From Carboxylicivirga sediminis (GTDB lineage: Bacteria > Bacteroidota > Bacteroidia > Bacteroidales > Marinilabiliaceae): a stretch of 64,000 bases of DNA. Position numbers and translations under genes: made by a program. Of this stretch, positions 16,801 to 25,929 are shown in pieces. Location of the stretch: assembly GCF_018156225.1 (NCBI RefSeq), contig NZ_JAGTAR010000005.1, positions 121,225-185,224 on the forward strand, given 5' to 3'. The notes under the pieces were generated by a model. The model ran no database searches. It was given only the letters and a program-made list of their open reading frames with translations, and was not told the origin of the DNA. How positions within the stretch are numbered: position 1 is the stretch's first letter; each line of letters starts with the position of its first letter.

Positions 16801-19400
16801 TAATCCATCTTCACAGTATGGCCTGCAAAGGTTGGATTGCCATTGTCAAAGGTTGGCTGCCAGGCGGCTCCGGGAGCGCCCTGGGCCAGTACTCGGTTCA
16901 GGGGCGAGTTTTCGAAGACGGTCTCCGCATAGGGGTGGCTGTCGCTTGCTATATGCTCATGGGGTGCTCCGTAATAGTTAACAACGTCCACTTCGCTCAT
17001 GGTATGGTAAGCTCCATAGTTGCTTTCCTTAACAATGGGCAGGTATTGCTTACGCTCGCGGCCAAAATCATCGTAGGCTATATGCTGCACCACGTCGTGC
17101 CCCGATGCACTGCCCCTGACACCCACCGTCTGCTTCAGGCGTCCCAGCCCATCGAAATACTGAATCTGTTCTGACTTCTCAGCCCGCTTCAGTGTACGAA
17201 TATCGGCAGTATCTGAAACGCCTTCTTTGAGTATTGTAATAGCCGATATATAGTTTTCATTGGAGTAGCTGGTTGCCGTTGGCTGCAGTGTCACATTCAC
17301 CTGCAAGGCATCGCCCCACAAGTAGGCCGGAGCTCCACTCCTGGAGCGGATGTAAACGGTGGCAGCACTTGAAAACACCTTCTCGAGCTGACTGTCGGCG
17401 GTGGAGGTGCCTCCTGCAGTACCTTGCCAGTAATAGCTAATGCCGGCTGGCGGTGTAGACAAACGGACGAGCGTTTGTTCCTCTCCCGTGATAATTGTTG
17501 GGCTAGAAGGAATAGATGGTTTGGTGTATACAGATACATTACCAAATCTTGGGGTTGAGCTCCACAGCTTAGAGACATTGTGCTGTGCGTTTAAACGATA
17601 ATTGCCTTCACTGTTGAAAACCAAAGTACTCGCCGATGATATGCCTCCATCGCTTGTTTGCCAGTAATAGGAAATACTCTCTGTATTAATAGGTTTATGT
17701 ACTGTTGTTTTGCCATCGCTATAAGTCACCCCGGGATATGGAGGTGGTGAAGGATTATAATAAACAGCTACTGAAGAACTTCTCACGTCACTCCATACCC
17801 CAGAAGCTGTATGCTGCATTCGTAAATAGTAAATATCATTACTGATAAAGGTTTTGCTATCTGCATAATCATCCATCGACTTGTTGGTGCTATTGCTTTG
17901 CCAATAAATTTTATATCCAACAGGATCAACAGGTTTGGTAACTATCGTTTTACCATGTTTATACTCAATGGTTGCCGCAGCTGGTGGCATAGGTTTAGGG
18001 TAAACGCTAACACTACCGCTTCTGGCAATACTCCACAAACCTGAGATATTATGACGCGAACGCAAATAGTAGGTTTCAGGGTAGGTGAAGACTTTCAAGC
18101 CTGAGTTAGTCATCGATGTTCCATTGCTACTGCTCTGCCAATAATAAGTACAGTCTGGAGGGGGTGGCGGAGCATTCATCTCTGTCTCGCCAGCTAAATA
18201 CACAGGTACTGGTGCCAAAGGAATGGCTGGTGCATCATACACCTTAACACCCCCACTGCGCGCCTCACTCCACAGACCTGATATAGAATGACGCGAACGC
18301 AGATAATAGTTGCCATCAGCAGTAAATGTCTTGGAAGAAGCACTTCCTAAACCGGTTGACTTTGATAAAGTAGAATACTGCCAATAGTAAGTACAATCAG
18401 GCTCTGGTGTAGAACGGGTAACAACAGTTTGTCCGTCTTTGTAATTAAGCAATGCCACTGCTGGCGTAGCCGGCGTAGTATAGACCTTGACACTGCCACT
18501 GCGCGCTGAACTCCATAACCCGGATATATTATGTCGTGAACGCAGGTAATAGGTGCCGTTAGACGTAAAAACCTTAGTGGAGGCACTGTTAGCTGTTGAA
18601 GCGCCAGTGCTGCTTGTTTGCCAGTAATAGGTGTAACCAGATGGAGCAGACGGTCGTGTTAATACTGTTTGACCATTGCTATAGCTGGGAAGAGCAGGTG
18701 CCGGCGCAGAAGGTGTGTTATAAACACTTACTCCTCCGCTTCGCACACTACTCCACAAACCACTTACATTGCTCCGTGCTCTTAAATAATACGTTCCGCT
18801 TGAAGTAAATAGTTTAGTACTTGTACTATTGGAGGTAGAGGTACCTGTACTACTGGTTTGCCAATAATAGGTCACACCTGATGGAGGATTCGCTCGGGTT
18901 AACTTTGTAGAGCCAGGTGAATAGGCTACTAAAGGTGCCGGTGGCACCAACGGAACTGTGCCTACTTTCACCGAGACTTCATAAGGGCCGCTACCGGTAT
19001 CAAAAATAATGCTTTGGTTTGAACTACTGGGTAGCGATACCAACTTAATATCAAAGGTATTGCTATTAATTTTGGTTGCTGAAAAATATCGAAAAATGAG
19101 ACACCTGATAGTACAGGTTACCTGAGGCCCATACAAGCTGATTCGTTTAGTCTCCCCTATTGTTCCAGAGAATGTTAAGCTGGAGGGACTTGAGCCTAAA
19201 ATAGTACAATCGCCAGGCTCATCTGGCAAATCATGTATGAAATCATCCGCTCCTTCGTTGTTGATTATCCTTGTTGTCTCCAACTGGGTATTTTGCTCCT
19301 CTTGTAATAATAACTCCTGACCGAAAACTATATTGGATAATAATAATAATAGAAACAATAAGCATGCTAGCCTAATGTTCATTAGATATCTATTTTTCAT
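13896..19400 (-). CDS. YD-repeat/RHS-family giant exported protein 1 with seven Ig-like repeats and variable C-terminus
   Basis: 1834 residues. Order: signal peptide (about 1-27); a BACON-like N-terminal module (about 50-150, SSPSSLTFSGTIGETKRISLYG); seven repeats of about 80 residues (about 155-700) carrying TYYWQ...YYLRSRHNISGLWS; a DUF6443-type region (about 715, ENYISAITILKEGV, then QYFDGLGRLKQ); YD repeats (about 790-1520); RHS core (about 1528-1640, YYLKDHLGNTRAMF, FYDASLGRWHTLDPLS, FIDPDGRNP); and a C-terminal region of about 200 residues, Gly-rich and ending GLRITF. Starts two bases after the shell protein 19403-22813. YD repeats build beta-cocoon shells; some family members deliver C-terminal toxins. 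No nuclease or other catalytic motif is evident in this tail. By eye roughly 14.6-17.4 kb is GC-richer than both ends. Confidence 0.9.
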   Translation of the reverse strand: MKNRYLMNIRLACLLFLLLLLSNIVFGQELLLQEEQNTQLETTRIINNEGADDFIHDLPDEPGDCTILGSSPSSLTFSGTIGETKRISLYGPQVTCTIRCLIFRYFSATKINSNTFDIKLVSLPSSSNQSIIFDTGSGPYEVSVKVGTVPLVPPAPLVAYSPGSTKLTRANPPSGVTYYWQTSSTGTSTSNSTSTKLFTSSGTYYLRARSNVSGLWSSVRSGGVSVYNTPSAPAPALPSYSNGQTVLTRPSAPSGYTYYWQTSSTGASTANSASTKVFTSNGTYYLRSRHNISGLWSSARSGSVKVYTTPATPAVALLNYKDGQTVVTRSTPEPDCTYYWQYSTLSKSTGLGSASSKTFTADGNYYLRSRHSISGLWSEARSGGVKVYDAPAIPLAPVPVYLAGETEMNAPPPPPDCTYYWQSSSNGTSMTNSGLKVFTYPETYYLRSRHNISGLWSIARSGSVSVYPKPMPPAAATIEYKHGKTIVTKPVDPVGYKIYWQSNSTNKSMDDYADSKTFISNDIYYLRMQHTASGVWSDVRSSSVAVYYNPSPPPYPGVTYSDGKTTVHKPINTESISYYWQTSDGGISSASTLVFNSEGNYRLNAQHNVSKLWSSTPRFGNVSVYTKPSIPSSPTIITGEEQTLVRLSTPPAGISYYWQGTAGGTSTADSQLEKVFSSAATVYIRSRSGAPAYLWGDALQVNVTLQPTATSYSNENYISAITILKEGVSDTADIRTLKRAEKSEQIQYFDGLGRLKQTVGVRGSASGHDVVQHIAYDDFGRERKQYLPIVKESNYGAYHTMSEVDVVNYYGAPHEHIASDSHPYAETVFENSPLNRVLAQGAPGAAWQPTFDNGNPTFAGHTVKMDYGTNTADAATGVLLFEVGSNAVIKKDFYAANQLYKTVTKDENWTSARGKLHTTEEYKDKLGQVVLKRSYVGTVGSETAVETYYVYDDYGLLRYVLPPEASKLIGKNSTVVSYADTHTTVIEPWCYIYKYDGRKRMVEKKIPGADKVWMVYDKRDRLVLTQDGQQRFTNANTWLFTKYDALNRPVLTGEVTFGTTYNQATMQTLVDNEYTNGRSFYVSREKTNTIHWGYNDASFPRSTDASSIVYHTATYYDNYDYPYVLAFDESSNNISGYSDTHGNVNYNDKVKGLVTGTATKVLDEPDILMVTTYYDDKYRPIQVRRDLYEAGEETVSTQFDFVGKTLQTRQAVTFNSVTTTTDKHYAYDHAGRLLTVKQQIAGDSSNGLVTLAAHSYNELGELVDKQLHQQDGMSGYLQSVDYRYNIRGWLSSINNPANLANDGTGDSNADLFAMNLLYHTTESGLNNSLEQFNGNISATIWNAEGSSRQGYGYSYDALNRLTASDYKTYGSAWTASNAFEEKGLSYDLNGNIQSLQRTDNSGSLIDNFTYNYTSGAATGNQLMSINGGTTYQYDKNGNLTLDGRRGFTVDYNQLNLPQLVQKGSDRLEYVYSAAGEKLAKKKNGAVVNYYFGNYIYKGDKSLDYILNEEGVTTYASSEYTYEYYLKDHLGNTRAMFSRDGTSSNAQLLQKSDYYAFGSRFMPVTPDNSNKYLYNGKELQDDVLGGSVLDWYDYGARFYDASLGRWHTLDPLSEQMRRHSPYNYAFDNPMRFIDPDGRNPIDEIVKRAKNVVADVATKLAKAVVKQAVETVKETVEDIEVTPYVEGNVRLTAGAQGAVKIEGAGYKGNLMSAELLELSGGIDKNGPTGEFDYASKNGELELNSGFSIGGEGVDVELNGSGTYDLDKKEFTGKDKIEGGIGVGTPGLTGKVSYSHESNPITGESKNAISTGVQTSGSYGYGMLINFTIEGGLRITF

Positions 19401-19402
19401 TG

Positions 19403-22400
19403 TTATTGGTTTGGTTCGTTTTTATAATGATAGGTGTGGTTCTTTATAATATTACCTGAATGGTCTTTTATACATTTTAATCGACCAAAACCATCGTACT
19501 CGTAATAAGTGGTGATACCATTCGGATCGGTTTGAGAGGTCATACCTTTTAATGGATCATAGGTATAAGTAGTAATTAATGCATCCTGAAGTGATGATGC
19601 ATTTCTTAGATGAGTATTGAATTGCTCCCAACTGTATTTATTTGCTGGAAGCGTCATATCCGATAGTCCTGTCATAAAGATGTCCAGAGTTTGTGAGCCG
19701 AAATAGGTTTGAAGAACATTGTTTACAACTGACTCGAGCGTAACATAGTCTATTTTATCAGCTTTGATTACAGAAAGTGTATAATTGTATCCGTATATTA
19801 CTGAAGTTGAATAACCCAGTTTTTCATCCTTATATTGGGATACATTTCTATAATCATCGTATTGTTCGACTATAAAAACATCCTCTAATTCTAATCCTTT
19901 AAAAGACTGCTCTCCATAATCAAATAAAACAGCACCATCACTTAAAGTCTTATAGTTTCGTCTCAGCCAAACATTTAAAAGTCCATTCGAGTAATTTTTC
20001 TCTTCAATCGCCTGGTTAATTTGATTAGTGATTACCATCTGCTCTAACGTCGATAATTGCTCATCTGTTAAACCTGCAATCTGAGACTTTTGGTATGGAT
20101 AGAGAAGCTTCTTATTTGACATATTCCCTTTACTATCTTTAAATAACTCCTCGGTTATTTGATTATATTGAGGATCATAGGTATAGGTTATACTAGAAGC
20201 CACAGGCTCGCCTCCATTTTTATTATAAACTATGGTAGATTTTGATTTTAGCTTACTATTCCCAAGTTTAAATGCATAGTTTACTGGAATGTATTTTCTA
20301 TCCCAATTTGCAGAAGCATCAACATAAGCTCCTGTAACAACTTCCTTTTGAAGAAACTTTAATGCATTTACTGAAATAATATTAGTGTTGGTATAGCTAT
20401 AATCTTCCTCTTTTACTTTGTAGTAATTTCCATTATTATATCCATAGCTTATTATTTTATCTGTTTGAGATTTTAAATATTCAGGATATAGTAAATAATC
20501 AAAAGGAAAGTACTCGTTGCCCAAAAATCCAATAATATGATCTGTTCCTGTATAGAAATATTCATTTTTGCCAATATTTTGGGAAACTGTTCCAATGTAT
20601 TCAGTCACTTTATTATACTCAACAGGTGAACCTCCATTATAACCAAAATCAACATATGAAGTCGAGCTAACAAATAATTCTGTTTTATTGTAGCTATCTG
20701 GATCTCCAATAACAGTACCAACACCTGCACTTTTTACCGATTTTGAATAATTTCTAATAGTTGGGCTTACCAACATACCCACACCAACTCCTCCTTTAAC
20801 GCTTATATCACCATAAACATAGCCTTTTATAAAAGACGGCTCTAATTTCCCAACATCATAACTCTTCACAGCCTTTATTCTTAACCCTCCAGCAATTGAA
20901 GGATCCCATTCTTTAGGATCAGTTACTTCCACTACATCCATATAGCTTATTGTAGCTGAAGCATACGAAGCATTAATAATCGCATCAGGATCATTAGTAC
21001 AGTCACATGTCTCAACTCTTAGCGTATAAGTTGTTCTAGCATTTAAATGAATATTAACCACATCAGATACGATTTGATCGGTTTGATGATGAACAACTTC
21101 ATATATCACTCTTCCAATATCATCTGTCAATATTAATTTTGGATAATTTAAGCCATGTCCAATGGTTCTTGAGAACTCATATGAGAGGTGTGCATCACCA
21201 CTAAATTTTGGTATTATTGTTACCGTATCTACCAACTTTGTTTGTAGTTGAAGCGATGGTTCACTTACATGACCAACTGCCATTACATTTTCTGGAATCC
21301 AAACTAATTCTGTCTGACTCCCGCCTTGGTATAAATTATTATTCAAATAATAATGTGGTTCAAACTCAAACTGAGTTGTACCTCCTGTTGGGTAAGTTAT
21401 CTGATTTAAAACGCAGGCCTGAACATGTAATGCACTTGCAGCCCTATTAGCATTACCCAATAAAGTTGTACCATTACAAGAAGCAATTTTTGTTTCAGGC
21501 ACCAAACTATTATTAGAATGCTCTCCATTATAGTATCCCCAAAAATCTTGAGCAGTAGTTTTTCTGGCAGGTAATTTGGTGGTATTGTATTCAAATCCAT
21601 AATTTTGTGCTTGGCAATTAGGAGAATGCACAACTATAGCATTTAATTTCAGACTCTTATCGTTATTTTCATATGCTTTATATGTTTCAACTCTTTTGCC
21701 GCTCCATGGTCTATCAAAATAGGCATCATTTAAGAATTCTATATTCTTTATCTCTTTATACAAATCATTCTCTATCAGCTCATAAACTCTAACATTTGCC
21801 AATCTAACAGATTGTCCATCTTGCCTATCGGATGCTATATCAAAGCTTAGTTTACCATTGGAAAAATGTATCTCTGATAATTTACGACAATTCTGGATTG
21901 AGATGCTTGTTCCGCCCCAATTATAAGACTGAACGCATAAATTACCTGCATTATTACCATGTGCTTCTGTTATTATTGAATAGGTTTGACTCCCAAGGTT
22001 ATAACTCCCATAACCATGAGTGTTACCATATTTGAATTTTATGGTATCGGATTTATCTGACGAAACAATATCTGTTAAATACCAGGCAGTTATATTTTTG
22101 TTGATACCAATATAATTTTCCCTGGAAGGTATAATTTCAGTTTCTTCATAAGCATCTTCTCCATCCAAACTTCGTCCAAATTGATAAATTGTACCATCAG
22201 GTGTTATTATCTCAAATTCCCAGATGCTTCTAGTCAATATTTTCAAATTATCCAGTCCCATTGTATAAAACTCACCATCATTGCCCATTAAAAACTGACC
22301 CGTATACCCATTAAAGTTATAATTATAAATATCAGGTTCTGAATCATATTCTCCTTCAAAACTTCGCTTAGCAAATAGGTAGTCATTTTCATCAGTAAAA

Positions 22401-22813
22401 TCAAAACTACCTTCTGCACGTATATTTGAGCATCTACTCCTGTAGCCATTAGGAACAAAATCATCTGCTGCTCCCTTTATAGAGCGCGTTATTACTCCAC
22501 CAACCATTAAATCCCAACCTAACCCAATCCAGGAAGCCTCTTGATCTACCTTAACACCAGAAGCATGATAGCTTAAGCTTATAGGAACAGAAAGTCGTTT
22601 TGTATTAATAGTATATAATGGAATAGATATATTTACTAATCCATTTTGAAGATTAACAGGATATTCACCATACTTACCAAGTGAGGCGGCAGTAGGTGAA
22701 GATGGAAAACTCATATTTGAATTCCATCTTGAATAGTCCTCATTCTGACCAAATGTGTTTAGTGGCATTAGATATATAACTAGCCAAAAAACAATTTTTA
22801 TTATTCTTATCAT
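19403..22813 (-). CDS. YD-repeat 'shell' protein of cassette 1
   Basis: 1136 residues. A hydrophobic signal-type N-terminus (about 1-22, ending NTFGQ) is followed by the conserved opening of Bacteroidota YD shell proteins: GEYPVNLQNGLVNISIPLY, SYHASGVKVDQEASWIGLGWDLMVGG. A long beta-rich middle follows, and the protein ends in true YD repeats (TYTYDPLKGMTSQTDPNGITTYYEYDGFGRL) close to the C-terminus, with no RHS core. The next gene begins two bases after its stop, and that protein carries the core; the two look like halves of one functional unit, in the way SpvB/TcB-like and TcC-like parts pair in other systems. Base composition is AT-rich like most of the island. Confidence 0.88.
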   Translation of the reverse strand: MIRIIKIVFWLVIYLMPLNTFGQNEDYSRWNSNMSFPSSPTAASLGKYGEYPVNLQNGLVNISIPLYTINTKRLSVPISLSYHASGVKVDQEASWIGLGWDLMVGGVITRSIKGAADDFVPNGYRSRCSNIRAEGSFDFTDENDYLFAKRSFEGEYDSEPDIYNYNFNGYTGQFLMGNDGEFYTMGLDNLKILTRSIWEFEIITPDGTIYQFGRSLDGEDAYEETEIIPSRENYIGINKNITAWYLTDIVSSDKSDTIKFKYGNTHGYGSYNLGSQTYSIITEAHGNNAGNLCVQSYNWGGTSISIQNCRKLSEIHFSNGKLSFDIASDRQDGQSVRLANVRVYELIENDLYKEIKNIEFLNDAYFDRPWSGKRVETYKAYENNDKSLKLNAIVVHSPNCQAQNYGFEYNTTKLPARKTTAQDFWGYYNGEHSNNSLVPETKIASCNGTTLLGNANRAASALHVQACVLNQITYPTGGTTQFEFEPHYYLNNNLYQGGSQTELVWIPENVMAVGHVSEPSLQLQTKLVDTVTIIPKFSGDAHLSYEFSRTIGHGLNYPKLILTDDIGRVIYEVVHHQTDQIVSDVVNIHLNARTTYTLRVETCDCTNDPDAIINASYASATISYMDVVEVTDPKEWDPSIAGGLRIKAVKSYDVGKLEPSFIKGYVYGDISVKGGVGVGMLVSPTIRNYSKSVKSAGVGTVIGDPDSYNKTELFVSSTSYVDFGYNGGSPVEYNKVTEYIGTVSQNIGKNEYFYTGTDHIIGFLGNEYFPFDYLLYPEYLKSQTDKIISYGYNNGNYYKVKEEDYSYTNTNIISVNALKFLQKEVVTGAYVDASANWDRKYIPVNYAFKLGNSKLKSKSTIVYNKNGGEPVASSITYTYDPQYNQITEELFKDSKGNMSNKKLLYPYQKSQIAGLTDEQLSTLEQMVITNQINQAIEEKNYSNGLLNVWLRRNYKTLSDGAVLFDYGEQSFKGLELEDVFIVEQYDDYRNVSQYKDEKLGYSTSVIYGYNYTLSVIKADKIDYVTLESVVNNVLQTYFGSQTLDIFMTGLSDMTLPANKYSWEQFNTHLRNASSLQDALITTYTYDPLKGMTSQTDPNGITTYYEYDGFGRLKCIKDHSGNIIKNHTYHYKNEPNQ

Positions 22814-22997
22814 ATTTACAATTTATTTCTTTATACTATTCTCTTCACCAAATCCACCCTCTAGTTATAACTCAGAGGACACGATTCTCACTATTAAATC
22901 ACTAGTCACACCTCCATGCATACAATGCGTTTCAATTCTTTTCACTCTTTTTTGAAACTTTTGGTTCACAGGCTCTGTGCTTCGGACTTAAAAAAAC

Positions 22998-23642
22998 CTA
23001 CCTATCCACAATCACCCGTGCACCGCGATACTGGTTGTACAGTTCGGGCTGATTGATGGCCACCACCTCCATCAGCACATCCAGCTTGCCTTTCAGCAGG
23101 TCGTCTGCTTCGTCCATGCGGGCTTCCAGCTGCTCACCCGCATCCTTACGATTGACGATGGCACTGCGCACCGCCGTTTGCTTCTGGTCAAATTGCTGGT
23201 GGGCCTGCTTAAGTCCATCCACTGCTGCGGCATCCAGTCCATAAGGGGCAGCCGCCTCCTGATACGCTTCGGCCAGCTGTATCACCCGCTGCGAGCGGCT
23301 CAATAAAGCCATCTCAGCCAGTCGCTTCAGGCTCGAAGCCGACATATCCAGCTCATCGGCCGAAATACCATTCTCCGAAAACACCGCATAGGCCTTCAGC
23401 ATGCGCACCGTGTCCATCACACGTCGCTCCAACAGCTCACGGGCCGCATTTTTATTATCCGAAGCCGCACTAAGGCCATTGCCCTTGGTCACATCCAGAG
23501 CAGCTACTGCAGCCAGTACAGCCGCAAATTCATCAATCGATTCACTTAGTCCGGGCAATGCCCCTAATGCTTCGCGGTTAGCAGTCAGCCAGTCGCGCAC
23601 CACCTTATACATGTTAAAGCGGTTGTTTAATCGTTTGTCCAT
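22998..23642 (-). CDS. GC-rich predicted all-helical protein, function unknown
   Basis: 214 residues, Ala/Leu/Asp/Glu-rich with no membrane segment or signal peptide. It looks like a helical bundle (for example ELLERRVMDTVRMLKAYAVF, KLDVLMEVVAINQPELYNQY) ending in QYRGARVIVD, a tail I associate with uncharacterised Bacteroidota proteins of similar length. It is visibly GC-richer than its neighbours, with GCC/CTG codon preference, which suggests separate acquisition. It sits in cassette 1 between the leader region and the shell gene, 184 bases before the latter, at the place where cassette 2 has three envelope proteins. No function is proposed. Confidence 0.65.
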   Translation of the reverse strand: MDKRLNNRFNMYKVVRDWLTANREALGALPGLSESIDEFAAVLAAVAALDVTKGNGLSAASDNKNAARELLERRVMDTVRMLKAYAVFSENGISADELDMSASSLKRLAEMALLSRSQRVIQLAEAYQEAAAPYGLDAAAVDGLKQAHQQFDQKQTAVRSAIVNRKDAGEQLEARMDEADDLLKGKLDVLMEVVAINQPELYNQYRGARVIVDR

Positions 23643-24017
23643 TTTCTAATTATTTAAGGTTATTATTTGGTTGGTTCCGCGTTTGAAACCGGTTGATTAT
23701 GCTATTAAGTGCACATAGCGTCGCACACAGTGCCGTAAACATCATCACCTCATCCATCTTCAGGCTTCGAACAACTTCTCCATCTCACCTCTAACCTCTC
23801 ATCGCTTTCTTCTCATTACTCAACTCCTCATCTCCTCAACTCAAAACCCTAAACCCTGAACCACAACTCACTTCTCATCTTTTCAACTCCTCAACTCTAA
23901 ACTTCCATCTCCCCCTCAACTCATCACTTACCAATGCTCCCCTGCAACTATCCCTTGCAGCGCTACAACCTGCCAATGAGGCAGTGTAACCTGTCAGTGT
24001 TTCAGTGTAGAAGTGCT

Positions 24018-24143
24018 TTGTAAGGCCTGCAGCATGTCTTGTAACGCCTGCGCCATACATTGTAAGGCCTGCGTCATGCCTTGTTGGCCCTGCAGATGCC
24101 CTTGTATCGACTGCGGGGGCCATTGTTTTAACTGCGTATAGGC
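24018..24143. repeat. 21-bp degenerate tandem repeat, six units
   Basis: Units begin ttgtaaggcctgc and run at exactly 21 bases (24018, 24039, 24060, 24081, 24102, 24123), diverging toward the right end. The length is a multiple of three, so the reverse frame stays open with a heptapeptide period. Confidence 0.8.
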
Positions 24144-24199
24144 TTATTGCCATTGGGGCTGATGATGCATCTATAGCAAACAAAACGCATTCTATTAAT

Positions 24200-24221
24200 T
24201 GTGTGTGTGTGTGTGTGTGTG
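24200..24221. repeat. TG dinucleotide microsatellite
   Basis: Eleven uninterrupted tg units. Confidence 0.9.
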
Positions 24222-24307
24222 CAATGAAATACCAGTAAGATGCCCAATCAGTTGATTAAGACAACCATTACTAAAATCAAATCACTATGGTTTTATTAAA
24301 GTTGTAT

Positions 24308-24448
24308 TCAAGCAAATGAGATAATCATCTCTACATGCTTATTAGCTTTACAACAAATCGGACTTTCTGAATAGCCAGGCACTTGAGGGTGTGCCTCTGT
24401 AAGAGAAGAATAAATTGCAACGCAGGCAATCAATAGATTTTTTTTCAT
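24308..24448 (-). CDS. Small exported-looking peptide in the cassette 1 leader
   Basis: 46 residues, starting MKKNLLIACVAIYSSLTEAH and ending ISFA, with a CC pair in SPICCKANKH. The first 19 residues have the form of a signal peptide. It is the first frame after the presumed promoter in the leader. The homologous leader of cassette 2 has the same start context (MK-NPLLI...) but a different, shorter tail (34 residues, 47374-47478), so coding is poorly conserved; it may be a decaying gene or a leader peptide. Low to moderate confidence that it is translated. Confidence 0.35.
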   Translation of the reverse strand: MKKNLLIACVAIYSSLTEAHPQVPGYSESPICCKANKHVEMIISFA

Positions 24449-24720
24449 AATGTACTAGGTTCAGTATAAAAGTTTAACTATTGCCAGTATTATAAAATAC
24501 TGACAGCTACTAACTCTCACCTATGTACTATTATTTGATACTCAACACAAGTACCAGATAACTCCCTTGATTTATATGATTCTCCATTGTCCTTTCGGAC
24601 TATACAAGTATAATGTTTTATTTTAAATATATAAACTATACAGTATGCTATTACACACCTACAGTTGTATTCAGTCAACTCTGCAATGCTTATAATTTAA
24701 GGATTATATACAAAAAACAT
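24380..24720 (-). repeat. Duplicated leader region, copy 1 (5' end of YD cassette 1)
   Basis: About 330 bases homologous to 47420-47760. Shared blocks include cataatgtactaggttcag, actcacctat, caactaacaattccctt-like and acaagtataat. In both places it lies upstream (to the right) of a leftward YD cassette, so it probably holds the promoter and 5' leader. The remaining bases up to 24957 show no gene. Confidence 0.75.
24605..24612 (-). promoter_or_regulatory. Promoter-like core TATACTTG of cassette 1
   Basis: On the minus strand TATACTTGTA, a one-base variant of TAnnTTTG. The same decamer occurs in the leader of cassette 2 (47645-47652) and before the first T2SS block (32076-32083). No matching -33 TTTG. 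Confidence 0.45.
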
Positions 24721-24957
24721 AAACAACACAATGCATCAATATAGAATCAGTATAAATACGACACATAAGCTTCAGTTAGTTAATCACTAATGATGGTATC
24801 TATTTCAATGTTACTAAAGGGCATCATGGGATTAAAATGGTTTTTCAATACCACTTGTAGGAATTGCTTCACTTAAACACATACATTCCTTTATCTACAT
24901 ATTTTTCAGTTCAACGTTATGCGTCAGGCCTAATCCATTAATAATGATTTATAAGCT

Positions 24958-25923
24958 CTACTGCTCCACCTTAAACTCCCCCACCTCACTATCAATACTT
25001 TCGTTACCTGCTTTATCAACCGATTTAACGAGCCAACGATAGGTTTTATCATTATTCAGCTTGATGGTATGGGTTTTTCCTTCATAATAACCTGCATGCA
25101 CCAATACATCCTGTAAGGTTCTTTTTTCGTAGATTAACAGGCTGTCTTTAACATCATTCCATTGAGGATCGGAACTGTTCCATTTAAAAACTACCGTTGT
25201 ATCAGTAAGTGTGGCGTTATTACCAGGCTCTTCCAAAGTTGGTTGATTGGGCTTTGTCTGATCAATCACCAATCGACTACTGTTAAACATACTTTCTGAT
25301 TTTTCGTTGATTGCCCTTACGCCCCACCATAACTCCGACTCTTCGAGCTCGTTAATACTTAATCTGTTAAGCAATTGTGAAATATCAGTTGTATCAAGCA
25401 CTAAATTCCCCAACCAGCTTCCCTTGTATATGCGTAGCTCATAGGTATCAACATGTGGTATGGTATCCCACTGAAATTCTATAGCTGTTTCGTTGGTGAA
25501 ATAATTCTCCAAGGGCTTACGCAGGCGTATTGTCTGACGTGTTAAATCATCTGAAGCAATAATGTTTAGAACCGCATAACTCCAATCCGTCACATACGCA
25601 CTGTTCTCAGCTCGTATACGCCATTCAAATTGGCCTGGATAAAGTGTCATCTCGTATTTATCTCCACTCACAAGCGTGTCGGTTAAAACCGTCTCTGAGG
25701 CATCAAAAGACGGAGAAACTAACTGAAGCCGGTATTTATCTGCACCGTCAATTTTATCCCACCAAAAAGTATGAGTTACAATTTCAGTAGTTGTACCATC
25801 TATGGGTGATAATATTTCTACTTGATCATTTTCTATATCCTCTTCTAAAAACACTTCACAGGCTGTTATACCTATAAATGATAAAACGATAACGATGAAA
25901 TATTCTAGAGTTGATTTCCTCAT
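24958..25923 (-). CDS. Lipoprotein with fibronectin III-like domains in the T2SS-like operon
   Basis: 321 residues. The N-terminus ends in a lipobox-like SFIGITACE (lipidated Cys at about residue 22). Three FN3/Ig-like beta domains follow (about 35-125, 130-225, 228-320), each with the pattern of paired aromatics: TFWWDKIDGADKYRLQL, EFQWDTIPHVDTYELRI and VFKWNSSD...YRWLVKSVDKAGNES. It starts six bases after the GspM/PilO-like stop, so it belongs to the secretion operon and is the last gene of that block. A surface or periplasmic lipoprotein that binds the secretin or a substrate is plausible, as pilotin-like helpers are otherwise missing; that is inference. Confidence 0.7.
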   Translation of the reverse strand: MRKSTLEYFIVIVLSFIGITACEVFLEEDIENDQVEILSPIDGTTTEIVTHTFWWDKIDGADKYRLQLVSPSFDASETVLTDTLVSGDKYEMTLYPGQFEWRIRAENSAYVTDWSYAVLNIIASDDLTRQTIRLRKPLENYFTNETAIEFQWDTIPHVDTYELRIYKGSWLGNLVLDTTDISQLLNRLSINELEESELWWGVRAINEKSESMFNSSRLVIDQTKPNQPTLEEPGNNATLTDTTVVFKWNSSDPQWNDVKDSLLIYEKRTLQDVLVHAGYYEGKTHTIKLNNDKTYRWLVKSVDKAGNESIDSEVGEFKVEQ

Positions 25924-25929
25924 GTTTTC

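Larger units (their letters stand above)
23643..24307. other. Low-complexity, gene-poor stretch in cassette 1
   Basis: 665 bases. About 23750-23925 is C/T/A-rich near-repeat text (variants of tcaactcctca). 24018-24143 is a 21-bp tandem array and 24200-24221 a TG microsatellite. An open frame on the minus strand (23875-24183) exists only because the 21-bp array has no stops; it is not called as a gene. Confidence 0.6.

Noticed and set aside
23875..24183. 102-residue open frame on the minus strand
   Set aside because: It is held open by a 21-bp tandem array and low-complexity DNA; no signal of a real protein.
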